Numbered from the stretch's first letter, positions 46,507 to 60,180 are shown. The stretch is DNA of 64,000 nt from Allolobophora icterica (GCA_963556255.1 OY744604.1:19758982-19822981), one strand, 5' to 3'. The notes: generated by a model from the sequence alone, not told the origin. Made by a program: numbers and translations.

Positions 46507-48203
46507 GGTGGTCCAACCTACCATGTAAAAAAATAAATTTCAAATATCAGCTTGGGTCATAGTTGCCCTTGTTTCTATATACCAGAGGGGCTTACAGGCC
46601 AAAAATGAAACGGATTCAATAATATTAAGAGGTGGCTCAAAACTGAACATTTTTACTGACATTATGAAAATAACTAAAGTTTCGAAAAAATGTATTGTTT
46701 GCTTACTTTTTTAATTTTAACATTTCATTTAGGTTGGTTTTTAATTGTTTTCACTTCTGTTATGTTTTCACTTCCTTTTATGTGTTTGATATTTGAAAAA
46801 TTACAATTTAATTTTTTAAATAAAATTTTAAAATAATACTAGTTATTTATGCTATCCAGCGTTTTTACTTCCACAGCCTTCGGAACTACCAGTGGACCAG
46901 ATGTAGGCTTATTCAAACGATTTCAAAAAGAATGACCAAAGTTTAACAAAACCAATTATTACACTGCTGACGAAACACTCTTCAGTTCAATCAGTTGGTT
47001 CATGATACGTCTCCATAATGAGGTGGTTACAAGGTACCAAGTTGCTGTGAAAAACCAGCACCAACGTGAAGATAATGGCGAGCTTCTGCAATTGTGTCTC
47101 ATCTTCCTTGGTGGGTGTTCGAGAGAAGAAGTGTGATTTCGAGCTCCTGGGGCAATGCACCATGTAAGGTGGATGGCCAATGGGGCATCTATTCTCTCAA
47201 AATCATTGTTTTCAACAATCAAATGACTCTCGACACAAGGGGGAGAGAAGCTTTAACAGATGTCAGCTTTTTTGTCTCCCTTGTCTATGGAAGATTTTGC
47301 CATTCAGTTTGCCTGGCAGAGATAGCTCCATACAATGACTTGAAACTGTTGAACTTGTCGGACGTCTTTACCCGCAACAATATTGTGAAAAATGCAGCCA
47401 TAACAGCTTTCAGTAGACACCTCTGGTATTTTCCAAGCATTTAATTGGCCTTGCCTTTTTTGACCACCGCGTTAATATTAATACAAGGGCCACCATGGTC
47501 AAGAATCTCAAACGTGCTGAAAAGCAGATACCATCAAAGAGGATTGACAGTAAAGCATTCAACTTGGGAAATCCACTAGAATCATTATATAACAAGCCGA
47601 ACATCTTGGCTCTTCGACCTACTCATTGACAGTTGGGCAGAAAAGGCCCAGACTCTCCTCTCGACACTGCCAGACTTTTGACAGTTGGGTCCAATTTATC
47701 TCCAATTGACAGAAAAGCCAGGCAGATGAAAGCAGTAAATGAATGTACAAAGTGAGGTATTTCTTTGATCTAAATGTTCAACTTTTCTATAACAAAAGAC
47801 GAGAATAAAAAATAATACCTTCTTCAAGTTGTCAGCGCTCATCGGAAGGCCATTCCAGAGCCATCAAAGTTTCTCTTGTTTCTCAAAAAGACTTATTTTT
47901 AATGTTGTTCTTATTAACTATAAACTTACTACTATTTAACTATAAACTTACAAAACAGTAAACACTAAACAGTGACTTTATTTTTGTTTTTATTTTATTT
48001 TGAAACGTTTTTTGTTCAAAAATTTGAATATACAAAATCTGAGGAAATTTCTTAGTAACAACATTTATCGTTCAAAATTGAGCCACCCCTAAATATTCTT
48101 CTAGAGACACAAAAATTGGTCCAAATATTCCTTAAACTGAATAGAACAAGAACAAATGTGACCCAAAGAAATTTTCTAAATTTTACTTTTTTGGACCAGT
48201 CTA
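46504..48203. mobile_element. hAT-like element with degraded transposase, inserted in (TA)n
   Basis: TIRs TAGGGTGGTCCAA and TTGGACCAGTCTA; GAGGTGGCTCAAAACTGAAC near 46630 opposes GTTCAAAATTGAGCCACCCC near 48075. Flanked by ATATATAT on both sides (an 8-bp duplication, uninformative in TA repeats). + strand pieces near 47150-47740: SLKIIVFNNQMTL, DVSFFVSLVYGRF, AEIAPYNDLKLL, FSRHLWYF, IGLAFFDHRVNI and RIDSKAFNLGNP, a transposase-like family known from recall, with stops. Confidence 0.7.
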
Positions 48204-48248
<45 letters not shown>

Positions 48249-48300
48249 TATATATACATGGTGATGTATGACCCTGAAAGGTGTCTCCACTATATATATA
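48204..48300. repeat. (TA)n microsatellite, right half
   Basis: TATATA runs with ACAT breaks. Confidence 0.85.
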
Positions 48301-49163
48301 CATGATATTCATAGATGGCGATATCATCACCTCATATATATTATATTTATATAATATGAGGCGATGATACCGAGGTGCCACCAAATATAATCAGTCTCCC
48401 TGCATAGCTTGTCTCTGCTCTGCTGTGTTCTTGGTACTCGCTCGGGACACCTTTTCAATCGCCTCCGCTTCCTTGAAGCTAATCACATCATATGTGATAT
48501 CGTTGTCCTACGGGGTCCGGCAGGCCGCCTCTTCGACAGCCCTCTGTAGGGAGCAGGGTTTTCGTTCGGTAGCTATTCACTGCAACATCACCGCTCCAGA
48601 CCAGTTTCCGCTTCTTTATCCCGTTTTACGTTGAGTTATGACGAAGTGCTAGACGAGGGTGAGAAAATGAAGAGTGGAGATCAGCAGAAGAGGGAAGAAG
48701 AAAATAAGATGGAAGAAGAAAAGGGATAGCAGGGAGATGACAAGAAGAAAGAAGCGAAAGAAAAGAGGAGGAGAAAGAAGAAGATGGAGAAAGAGGAAAG
48801 AACAAGTAAGAAGAGGAAGAAAGGAAGAAGAGGGGAGGTGAATGTGTCTCACTGTGCAACCAAGTGATTGTTACCATTGTACCCTACACCAGACAGTACA
48901 GCAGAAGCACGTCGACCTTGGATGGATGGCACATTTCTCGGCTTGACCTCCTCGGATTCTGACCTGACACCGGAACTGACAAGCAGCTTGGCTATTGCGG
49001 ACTTGATTTGATATAGCGCCAGTGAAAGGTAGTCTCCCTGACGTGGCTTTTGTGTGGCTCTGAGAAATTCAGGACATTTACATTTACATTACTTGAGTAG
49101 ACTTACAGCCAACTGTCGCCTGAAGTCAAACAAACTTTCGCTGCAATGGGGGACACCTTAATA
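48301..49163. other. No gene seen; purine tract 48656-48840
   Basis: 48656-48840 is an AGAAGAAGG purine tract. The rest has short frames without domains. A TATAGCGCC phrase at 49013 is a probable LINE-tail relic. Confidence 0.4.
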
Positions 49164-50436
49164 CAGAGGTGGGCAAACTTTTTGCACATGGGGTCACATT
49201 AAACGCCAAAAAATTCGGAGGGCTGGATGACAAATTTTTAACTTTTAATAACGACTAACATGAAAGAGGTCTACTTATTTATAACGTATTAAATACACTT
49301 TGGCTCTAACTAATGGGATGTTGCGACTGTGAACTTGCATGCATTTAATTAACAAGTTTCCCGTAATCCGAAGTGATTGCGCTGGTTGCAATTAGCAGTT
49401 TGAGTTCAAGTTTAGATCACTTAACTGAGACATGTGCATGAATTTGTTTATTTTCATAGTTGAAAATCTTTGTTGACAGATGCAATTGGATGCTAATAAC
49501 ACAAAAACGTTTAAGGAAAAGGTGGTAGATTTGAGAATTTTTCCTTCCTGAGCGAAAAAAGAATGTTATCAGGTCTGATCCTATGAGTTGTTCTTTGAGA
49601 ACACTGTCACGTTGTGGGTCGGTTGACGAAAGGGCGGCGCTATACTAGGGCAGATGCCCTGGTAAAAAAGCCTTTGCCTTGGTCGATGCCCTGCCAGAAT
49701 TTTTGCCCTGTCCAGAATTTGTTAAGGTATTTTTGTTATATCCTGAGAAATAAATTCCTTTAATTCACTGAAATATTAAAATTTGCTTTACAAATGTCAA
49801 AAAGCGTTCAGCTTCCGGGGGCTTCGCCCATCTGATATCCTGACTATGGACAACTATAATAGTGCTGGGGGCGATTTATGGCAATCGCGGTAGCGCGATC
49901 GTATATGGTCACCATTTAAGGTTGCGCTACCGCGCTCTCCATATATCGCCCTCTGCACTGGTTGCTTGTATGACTGCCCTGGCTATACTCTGGTTACAAA
50001 AATGTTTGGCGCCGCCACTGCGGTTAACTCCAGCGTATATGAGCTAATTGCCAATGTCAAATTTGAAAGGTATAGTAAGCACTGCAAATTCAGTCTCAAT
50101 TTATTTAAAATCCATAAATCGTCTGGAGAACTCTTCTGTCAAACTTGACAGCTGAAGGCTATATTTTTCCTACCCTGCAGCTGGCAACATTAGCTTTACT
50201 TGAACGGATTTCACTTCTGTGTATACAGATCATGTGCAAAAACCTCTGCAGGTAAGTAGGCATATCGGCAGAGTTAATGCATAGAATTATTATTAAAGAC
50301 GGGACCGGAGTAGTAAATAAACCGAAGACAACTTCTCACGGTCTGAATTTTTTTAATTTTCTGAAGAATTGTGGGGCCGGATAAAAAGTGTTGGCGGGCC
50401 GGATCCGGCCCGCGGGCCGTAGTTTGCCCACCTCTG
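49164..50436. mobile_element. hAT element (CAGAGGTGGGCAAAC ends), TSD CCTTAATA, with a nested MITE
   Basis: Perfect duplication CCTTAATA at 49156-49163 and 50437-50444. TIRs CAGAGGTGGGCAAACTT and AGTTTGCCCACCTCTG; the right inner end has the GGCCCGCGGGCC palindrome usual in this hAT group. No transposase frame. A different hAT MITE sits inside at 49628-50020. Confidence 0.93.
49628..50020 (-). mobile_element. hAT MITE with palindromic core, copy C (nested)
   Basis: Near-perfect duplication CGGTTGAC (49620-49627) / CGGTTAAC (50021-50028). On the minus strand starts CAGTGGCGGCGCC and keeps the core palindrome (GAGAGCGCGGTAGCGC ... GCGCTACCGCGATTGCC). Same family as 6776 and 17882. Confidence 0.88.
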
Positions 50437-50867
50437 CCTTAATATTTTTAAAATGACATATATTTTGCAGGTGTTCTTATAAGACCATAAAGACACTTTT
50501 TAGACGAAATGCATCAAAACGTCATCAATATTTTCTTTCTTGGCTGTTAGGGATGCCGTTGAAAAAATCAAGGACAGAGCTGTTTGGAGACGTCACGTTG
50601 AGGCCTCATCGTCGGCGCACGCCTGACGGAAGAGAGATGATGATGATGATGATGGAATACCCTAATATGTATCTAATTTATATTGTATAGTATTGTATTT
50701 CTAAACTTACAAGGCAGCAGAAACGTCAAATAGTCCAAGCAACGAGATCTGGGACCCGTTTATCGCAGTGTAGATATCAGACAGGTGAGATAAGAGGACA
50801 GTTTCAGTAGAGCGATTTTGTCTAAATAGGCCAAGAGCATTAGGTTTAAGGTGGAAATTTTTCATAA
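50437..50867. other. No gene seen
   Basis: Contains a short (GAT)7 at 50637-50656. No exon or element end recognised. Confidence 0.35.
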
Positions 50868-51463
50868 CAAGCTGAATTTTTCAGGATAGGTCTAGGAATA
50901 TGAGTAGAATAACATACTAAAAGTGCCCGACAATCCCCCTGGAGCTCTGTCCAAAATCCAAGATGGCGTTCAAAATAGCCGTCATTGGATCATAATGTGC
51001 TAAAACCTGAAAGTAGCTCCTAATAACAATCTGAATGCCTCAGGATAAGTCAAGGAATATGGGTAGAATAACATACCAAAAGTCCCCGACAATCCCCATG
51101 GAGCTCTTTCAGAAATCCAAGATGGCGTCCAAAATGGCCGTCATTAGATCATTATGTGCCAAAAGCTGAAAATAGCTCATAACTAGCTGAAATTTTCAGG
51201 ATAGGTCTAGGAGCATGAGTGGAATAACATACTATAGGTCCTTGACAATTTCCTGATTCCCTGGAGCTCTTTCCGAAATCAAAGATGGCGTCCAAAATGG
51301 CCGTCATTAGATCATAACGTGTCAAAAGCTGAAAATAGCTCATAATAAGTTGAATTTTTCGGATTAGGTCTAGGAGCATGAGTGGAATAACATACTAAAG
51401 GTCCCTGAAAATTCCCTGGAGCTATTTCCGAAATCCAAGATGGCGTCCAAAATGGCCGGCATT
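50868..51463. repeat. Tandem repeat, about 157 bp x 3.8
   Basis: Units start near 50868, 51028, 51184 and 51348. Each holds GGATAGGTCTAGGA, AATAACATACTA, CCCTGGAGCTCTTTC and CCAAGATGGCGTCCAAAATG. Divergence between units is modest. Each unit has AAGATGGC, a YY1-like word. Non-coding. Confidence 0.9.
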
Positions 51464-52745
51464 TTCTATTATTATAATTTTGAAACCCGAGAAGTTAGAA
51501 TTGCAATTGAAGTGTCTAAACACACGTTTTAAGTCACAAGGATGCATAATATTCAAAACTCAAAGTAGCCAGAACAAATTTTATATAGCTGAAAGCTTTG
51601 TTCACTTTAGCAGTTCTGTGTCACATAGGTGTTAATCTGGTCATTGTTGACATCTAATAATATCGGTGGCGTGTTGCTACAAGTTTGACGACTGTATTGA
51701 CTGCACATTGAGGGAATACTGCACCCAAAGCTTCCCAGTTCAAGGAGTTCTGAAATGAAGTCGCATAACTGTTTGAAACACTCATTCTCGGCTACATCAG
51801 CGGCGTTCTCGTCCTTTTAAGAAGAGCTATATAAAGATTCGCTAAGTGATCTTTGTCTATGCTATCCAAGGTGCCACGTGTGCCCAACAATGCCCAAATG
51901 AGGACAGAATGTGAGCACGAAGAGCACGAGAAAAGGCATTGCCAAACAGTATGTGTATGACGGATCCGTTGGCATATACCATCTCCCAAAGTACCGGCAA
52001 GTGGCCCTTATACAGCGCTTAATCGAGCGTACTTCTGAGTAGATAACCCTGAAGAGGCGCTATATAAATTTAGGCCATTAAGAGGTCAGTATCCACCACT
52101 CTCTTTACGACCATGGTGCATGCCTTTGTCTATACACGCATCGACTACGGTAACTCGGTTCTACTCGGGCTTCCAAAGACGCGTTTGACTCAAGAGCAAG
52201 CCTCAGAACGACAGAGTGCTATGTTAGAGAAACCCTTAGAGTGCCAAACATAATTGAAATCCGTCGAGTCAGCGCCTGTTAATAAATTCGCTGTGGAGTC
52301 ACACACAAATCCTGGTACCAGCGATGCTGGGGCTGCTGCCCATCCGATAGCCGCACCTGTCCACTCTACCATCAGCCTGGTAGATAATAAGTGAAGATTA
52401 CAGTTAGCCAGTGGTTAAATTGCTCATCCAGAATTGGTGGGTCTCTAAATATTTGCAAATCCAAAAAACCTACGGCTAATCCTCATCATTTCAGCTTTTT
52501 CCAGGGGGAGGCAAAAAAGAGGTTAACAAAATTTTCTGCGCTCACGCGCTCACAGTTTTTTTAGGCCCTACACCTTTTTTGGTATTTCTTTTTAAATGCT
52601 TTGTATGTAGTCTACATGTCCAAAACTGTAAGCCAATGCTGCAAATGAGTCTCTTTTTTTAACCCGTTTCTTCTTTTTTAGGCCTACATAATTTTTTTCC
52701 TTTTTTTCCAAAAATGGGGGAATGCCCCCAAATGACGTCCCTGAA
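51464..52745 (+). other. LINE relics, no gene
   Basis: 52040-52080 (GAGGCGCTATATAAATTTAGGCC) looks like a LINE 3' end. 52096-52180 reads LFTTMVHAFVYTRIDYGNSV, a LINE C-terminal block. 52505-52745 ends TGACGTCCCTG, a possible hAT end, without a matching partner. Confidence 0.4.
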
Positions 52746-53779
52746 TTACAATTTACAACATGCATGAAACACGACACATCACCGATAATTCAAAGCAAAA
52801 ACATTAACAATTAAGATTGAAACATAATATTAGGCCTACTTCACATAGCATGTTACAGAAGACTAGGCTTTGTAATAACTTACAAAGCACATAATGAACA
52901 AATAGCAAAAATTAATATGCAGACTACTTTCAAATTGAAGAGCCCAGTAAGTAAAGCAGTCTGACTATTATAGCCTTAGATCATAACAGATGTAAACCCA
53001 GTGAAAAGCTGAAAATTATGCAGGCGTTTCAATACTGTCATTCTGTCTATGCCACAATATGCAGACTTAGAAACATATCCATACCGCCCTTCATGCTTCT
53101 GTGGCTGTGGACGTTTTCGGTACTTTGCACTTGCCTAAATCTGTTGCACGCTAACCACTCACTATCTATCCCACTAGGGCAGAAATTTGGTTCGAGGTTT
53201 CTGCTCCACTTGTGCCCCCTAGCCAACATGAGTACACCGACAGTCCACTGTCAGTGGGAAGACGAAACGGCGAGGGAGAGGACTGACCACCCGCCCTCAT
53301 ATGCTAAGGCTAAGAAAATGAAGTCGCTAACACTTCATACCCGTGGCTGTCTGATCAGGGCTAGATTAATAGCTTAATTTAAGGGACTGCAAGAAAATCT
53401 GTTGCAGCATAACGACCCTTAGCAATCCATCCACGTTCGATACCTTTCCTTGCACGCTGGCCAACTTTCTTTTCGATACTATCTGCAGACTGCATGCGCG
53501 ATAACTATAACTAATCAAATGCTAATGCTGTTCCAGATTTTAAAACGATTTCAGCTCAGCCTTCCGAAATTCCACAAACGAGTTATTAATGAAGCAAGCT
53601 ACTGTGTTATCGCTCGGATGTAGGCCCAAATCTGCTTCTGCTGCCTCAGTCTTGGGTTACTACTCTTCGGCAGCGATTATAAAATAGCAAGCGATTTAAG
53701 CAACAAATAGGCCCAAGTAGTTTTCTATGATGCTAGTAAATATTGAACCGCACTGTGAGGCTGACGAATGCTAATCTGA
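52746..53779. other. No gene seen
   Basis: Unique AT-rich sequence. A 119-codon + frame at 53018-53377 shows no domain, signal or splice context that I can support. Confidence 0.35.
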
Positions 53780-53930
53780 TCTTCGGTGGTGGATCTCCCT
53801 ATTGAGGTGACGGGTCTCCCTTCTTAGGTGGCGGATCTCATAATTTGGGTGGTGGGTCTCGCAATGCAGGTGGCGGATCTCAAATCAGAGGTGCCGGATC
53901 TCAGATCCGGCGGGATCCGGCTGAATTTAA
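53780..53930. repeat. GGTGGCGGATCTC minisatellite
   Basis: Six imperfect units of 21-24 bp, each starting GGTGG/GGTGAC/GGTGCC and containing GGATCTC or GGGTCTC. Confidence 0.8.
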
Positions 53931-53939
53931 CCACTGCAG

Positions 53940-54405
53940 TTAGCGCCCTCTTCCAATCTCAGTCTAGCCAAATATATGGATAGATCCGACTGGCCTACGG
54001 TCAGGACTCCACAGCGATGCGCACGGTCGTCGAGCGATGAAGCGACGCTGGCGACGTCGGCGAAGCTCGCGAAAACCAATCAGAAAGCCTGCGCGACAGT
54101 AACACTCTGGCCTCAAGAGTATTAGCTCTTGAAAATTCGCGGTTCGATACCCGTAAGCCCCCTCTAGGTCGACGCAGCCTTCCACTCCATAGGGTCCAGC
54201 AATAAAATGAGCGGGCACTAACAGGCTGTAAACGCGCGTGTTAATTAAGATCTTGATAATTGTACCGTCATGTTTCAATTAACTTACTGCAGTTTGTCAG
54301 TGATCTTGTCATTAACACGAATACAAAATATGGTAGCTTACATGCAACGCTTGCATAGTCTATACGGCTGACATTTCCCTGATCTTTACCAAACATGCTG
54401 CGACG
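53940..54405. other. tRNA-like word only
   Basis: 54148-54158 (GGTTCGATACC) resembles a Pol III B box and could be a SINE relic; no A box at the right distance. Nothing else seen. Confidence 0.3.
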
Positions 54406-55340
54406 GGCCACCTCTATGCTGATAACGCTCAAGCTTTTGTTCATGGTCCACCAGCTGATCAACTTTCCATTGTTTCCTCCGTTGATGCACTTACCCTAGA
54501 CTTGCACCTTTGGATGTCATCAAATCGACTTTGTTTAAATTGATTTGGTTTGGCACTAAGCAACAACTAAATAAGCTTGACTATTCACTGCTGGCACTCA
54601 AGTTTCCTTCTTATACCTACTCCTCAAGTGTACGCGATCTGGGTGTCACTCATGACTCCTCCCTCACCTTTACTGAACATATCTCGACTCTGACTCGCTC
54701 CTGCTTCTTCCAACTGAGACGACTGAGAGCTATCAGGCGATCCACTGTATCTACTGTCTTTACCTCCATTGTGCATGCATTCATTTGCTCTCGGGATGAC
54801 TACTGTAACTCGCTCCTCCTCGGTCTCCCCATGCTACGCCTCTCCCCCTCCAATCAGCCTTAAATGCTGCTGCTAGGCTCATAGCACGTCTTCCTCGCTT
54901 TGCTCATATCTCCACATATATGATTGAAGTCTTACACTGGCTCCCGATTACTTTGCGTATCCAGTATAAGATCCTCCTTCTGGTTTCTAAGTCGCAGCTA
55001 CGGCTTGCCCCTAAATACCTCTCTGACCTTATGCGGCAACCTCTCTCTGCAACTTCTGCTCGTCCTTTGCGCTCTACTAGTCGCCTTGATCTCTTTGTCC
55101 CTCGTACTAGGACCACTCTGGCCCAACGTCGAGCTTTTGCTGTCATGTGACCCTCTGCCTGGAATGGTCTTCCATCTCGACTTCCAACTAAACTCATGAT
55201 GGGAATCTCCTCTGCATCAACTCGCTTGCTCAAGACGTTTCTGTTTCCACGGGGCTCATGCACTGAATAGTTTATACTGCGAGAGGCGCCTTATAAATTA
55301 CTAGATACGATACGATACGATGCGATACGATACGATACAT
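54406..55340 (+). mobile_element. CR1-like LINE 3' half with (GATAC)n tail
   Basis: Nearly continuous reading with a few frameshifts: HLYADNAQAFVHGPPADQLS (motif C with YADD changed to YADN), LHLWMSSNRLCLN, YSSSVRDLGVTHDSSLTFTE, FFQLRRLRAIR, ARLIARLPRF, IEVLHWLPITLRIQYKILLL, RTRTTLAQRRAFAV and WNGLPSRLPT. The 3' end GAGAGGCGCCTTATAAATTAC leads into the tail at 55303-55339. Among the better-preserved LINEs, but dead. Confidence 0.8.
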
Positions 55341-56110
55341 CCTAACTCTTTTCAACAAAGATCGCGTGAAAAATCTAAAGGGGACACAATTTGTTTAGGC
55401 TATATGCCTGTATAGGAAACGTTGTACCAAGATCAGAGAGTATCATTGAGCTGAACATCTTTATTACTTTAAATTCCTTTTTATATGCCTGGTACATGTT
55501 GTACGTGTGCATGTATATGTTGTGACAAGTTGTTAAGGAATGATACTCGGTAAAGAAAGGAAGGCATCATGGGCTTAGGTTGAATTAGGGAAACACGACA
55601 TCTGTATATCTCTGGGTTCAGCAGAGCACAACGGTTGACTCGAGCCTAGAATATAGAGCCCTTTGAAGCATGACGGTGCAGTGCCGACCAACGAAGCCCA
55701 CCGCAGAAGGAGCATCTTGAATATTTTTCTCTCTTCAACTGGGAGTCAGTGGAGCGTGTCCCTCACGTGATCCGCTATATGCGAACGTCATGCACGATTT
55801 GTAGGCGCAAAACTACTGGCCTGCAGGGTTGGCTACACAAGTTGGATTGTCAAGATGCCTCAAGGCGTGAATAATCCGACTGTGACTCATTTTAGAGATT
55901 TTAGTCTCAGGCTATTATAGCCCGGATAGGTGTACAGAGGGTCTCAACTGACGTGACACCCATTCAAACGGTTAACGGTAGTTGAGGATCTCTCAGTAAG
56001 TTCACTAATTATAAATGAGCAGGCCATAGGTCGATAACGTGGATCGGATGGATTAGGGTAGGAATTCATGAAGAGGTGAGACTAAATTGTTTAATTTCGA
56101 GGTTACAATG
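55341..56110. other. No gene seen
   Basis: Unique sequence without exon-like frames. Confidence 0.35.
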
Positions 56111-56112
56111 AG

Positions 56113-57060
<948 letters not shown>

Positions 57061-57995
57061 AAGCCCAGATGACAACGTTCCTATATGGGGTCTAATGATA
57101 CCATATGTAGGTCGTATGAAGGCCATATAGGTAAAAGCCGTATGGTGATTGTTAAAGCGTATGGCTGATACGGCTTAGCAATCTATAGGCCTGGATTTGA
57201 TTACTATCGAAGTTACCCACAACCCAGTGCATGTATTTTTAAATATTAAGATAAGCCCAATGGATGTAAAGCAATCTGTCAAGCCCAGGATAAATCACGT
57301 TTGTCTTCGCCGTTGAACTTCAAGATGAAACATGTCAGGCGGCTTGTTACGAATTCGTCTGCCAGCAAGCATTGACACGGTGCTGCGTTGGGTAAACACC
57401 ACGTCAATGCGCCTATGTGTGCAAGAATACCGGTTCGCAGACTGAATCGTGGTTTACCATAGTATCGAACTCAGTCTAGCGTAACTGCGATGTGACGCCA
57501 CATTGTTCTGTCCTGTCCATGCTGAATAAATGGACAATGTAGTTTTCTGCAATCTCTCACGGGCTTGTTCATGGCGCCTCACATGGTAAAAACGCGGAGG
57601 TTATCGAAATGTGTTCGTGACATAAATATTACTGGTTTTGAATTTGGATACTATCAAAATTTTGCATCAATGAAGATATTAGTTGAAAAAATTGCTGATT
57701 TTGCGAAAGTTTGGATTCTTACGTCTGTGCACGAAACGATTGGGCCAATTTACGGTCCTTTGCTTGGTCACGCTCAGTAAACAAATCTAGAGTTTAGCAA
57801 ACTCACCTTATTAATTCTCAAAATATGGAATGAAGGTTGAATAAACACTACTGTTAATTCTTTTAGATAAAGATTAAATATCATAAAATGCAGAATTTAC
57901 ACAAACTACCTGTTGGCAGCATATTGTCGCGTAACTACTACTTCCAGGTGACCGGACTTCTGTAAGGAGTTTCCGATAAGGCAGCCGACGGCTCG
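57061..57995. other. No gene seen; left part may be LTR-element interior
   Basis: 57100-57170 has repeated CCATAT/CGTATGG words. 57900-57995 would be the start of the internal region of the LTR element to the right (minus strand). A 71-codon + frame at 57565 has no recognisable domain. Confidence 0.35.
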
Positions 57996-58633
57996 TGTCG
58001 CGACCCAGGATGCCTCACGACCGTCGCTGATATCCGTTGAGTTCGACTTCAGCTTTTTGGCTGAAGATTTAAAATAAGAAAAGACTGTGTTTCGCTGTAA
58101 AGTTAAACTCTTTTATTTCACAACGACCGAAATTCTTCTTTATTCGACACTGTACTCAAATAATATATCAAACTAGCGCTTGATAACTTGTAAAATCCAC
58201 GAAGAGCTACGATAACGATCCAAACGAAAATCCACGAGCGAACACACGAAGAACAGATCTGAACCCAACACGCACGAAAAGACGAAAAGCACGCTTGCTC
58301 TATACAAGGTCCTTATATAGCGTTTTTAGGCGAACAACTACCTATTGGCGAACATAGACCAAGCCAAGCGAACAAGCAAAGTTCGCCACCAACAGGCGAA
58401 CCCTAAAGGCGAACAAATCTAAGAGTTATCTATCTAAACATAGGCAAAAATAGTATACAAGTACGCCGGAAACGGCGTGGCGAAATTGTAACGTTCGCCA
58501 CAACGGCCAATTGTCCTGTAGAACACACAAAAGTTCGCCAATGCCTAGGCGTACATACATAGTTCTTCAAGGCCTATTTCGGCCAACGAAACACCCGAAA
58601 GTTCGCCACACACGGAAACCTATTTCCGTCACA
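57996..58633 (-). mobile_element. LTR with repeated GTTCGCC sites
   Basis: On the minus strand it starts TGTGACGGAAAT and ends GGGTCGCGACA (TG...CA), with TATATAAGG near 58318 and AATAAAG near 58140 in the proper U3-R-U5 order. U3 carries many GTTCGCC/GGCGAAC words. No matching 5-bp duplication flanks it, so it is probably one end of a larger, broken element. Confidence 0.6.
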
Positions 58634-59165
58634 CTATAAACGGGAGGCATTTTGCTACAATCTTGATAGTTAGGCCTATTTGCTAGCCTTCACTTGAAGC
58701 CGGAATTCCTGCCAAAACCATAGCCAGATATCAGTACTATTCAAGGCATCAAAGTCCCGTAGGCCGTTACTCTACATATGTTTTTGATGCGCCATAAGTT
58801 GCGGCGGTCAGTCACATTCGTTAAGCTCGTGTGTATTCTTCTGTTTTACTCTATTCTTAGCTCATATTTAGTTGTACTTTGAAAAATTGTTTTCAGTTTT
58901 GTGGCGACCGTGGCGCCACTTGGCGACCACTCGCCCTATTGCAGGAAGACGGGTGTGGGAGAACGGGGATTCAGAACTCAATAGGGATCTTCACTACGTT
59001 CCCTCCAAGAATAATCCAAGGAATAATTATCCCATTCTCTACCAACTTTTTCTTTCTAAACAATACTAACATTTTTCAATACATCCTGACATGCAAACAT
59101 GAGCACAAGGTTTAAAATTTTTATTATTGATACCTCCAAGCAAAATTGTTGTGTGAAAGTGGTAC
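58634..59165. other. No gene seen
   Basis: Short frames only; no splice-supported exon. Confidence 0.35.
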
Positions 59166-59439
59166 ACCCTAGGAGGGTGCGCTAGTAGTTAGGCAGTTCG
59201 CGACATATTTCATGGCTCGTAAAGCAAATAAAGCATTATTTGTCATTTAATTAAGTTTTTGGCTAGATACTCAAGAAGTGTCATGACATTTACTGAAATA
59301 ATCTCACATTTTGACACGAAATTCATTAAAGCGCTGCATTTTAAGTCCAATATCACACTTTGTACCACGCTTTCTTCTGTTTTGCTACAGTGCACACAGC
59401 GTCTCTTTGTTGGGGGTATCAGTAAAAAAAACGGGCATT

Positions 59440-60180
59440 GTGTGTCAAACTGAATCTCCACTAGACCGAGTGGATTCAATGGTTAGGCACCTGATCTTAT
59501 CCAGTTGGACAAGTTGCATTAGGTACACACGGAAGACTTCTCTCCTGAAGGTACACACGGAAGACTTCTCTCCTGAAGGTACACACGGAAGACATCTCTC
59601 CGGAAAGTAAGAATATCCAGTGGCGGCTAATGGTATGATGGAGTCCTCCATTATAAGAGCTATGTATTCTGCATCATTAGTTCCAACGCAAACAGAGACC
59701 ATCACCATTTCTTTCTTCTCGTTGTAGTTCTGTAGGTAGCCACATTTGATCAGCTCGATCAACACAGCTCATAGTGTAACGACATTGGACTGGCCAATAG
59801 GTAGGCCTATTCGTATGTACAATCTCGAGGCTGTAGAGGCCTAGGCTACCCGTGGATTCAACTCCAACGACATTTGATGCTAGTGTCAGAACTTTATTGT
59901 CACGCCATGCCGACACCACAACACTGGATAGCTTCCTCAATGTATGATCGGAAGTTCCACGAGGTGCTTTCTCAAGCGAATTGCATTATTTTGGCGGGAA
60001 ATTTTCGAGACGGTTCTGCTGAATTGTAACAGTTGCCTCAATGTCATGATATCCAACACGTTCAATCAGTTTCACAGATTTGAAGAAGTTGCCAAAAACA
60101 TGATTTGGAAGCCTTGATGGTATTGCAGACAGCAGTTCAAGAACAAATGAGCCGTATAATCCAAATTCAGACTCCTGATA
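59440..60180 (-). mobile_element. piggyBac-like transposase remnant, antisense
   Basis: Minus frame 59940-59677 reads VVSAWRDNKVLTLASNVVGV and, further on, CVDRADQM, recalling the WxDNKxVxxxSN ... GVDxxDQM order of piggyBac-type transposases. A second frame (59765-59445) has no clear block. Broken, with no complete gene. Confidence 0.45.
59521..59605. repeat. 28-bp x 3 tandem repeat
   Basis: Unit GTACACACGGAAGACTTCTC plus TCCTGAAG, three copies, the last slightly diverged. Because 28 is not a multiple of 3, each unit shifts frame. Confidence 0.9.

Noticed and set aside
52505..52745. hAT MITE from CAGGGGGAGG to GACGTCCCTG
   Set aside because: Ends are not inverted repeats of each other and flanks show no duplication.
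54110..54160. tRNA or SINE from GGTTCGATACC
   Set aside because: Isolated B-box-like word with no A box.
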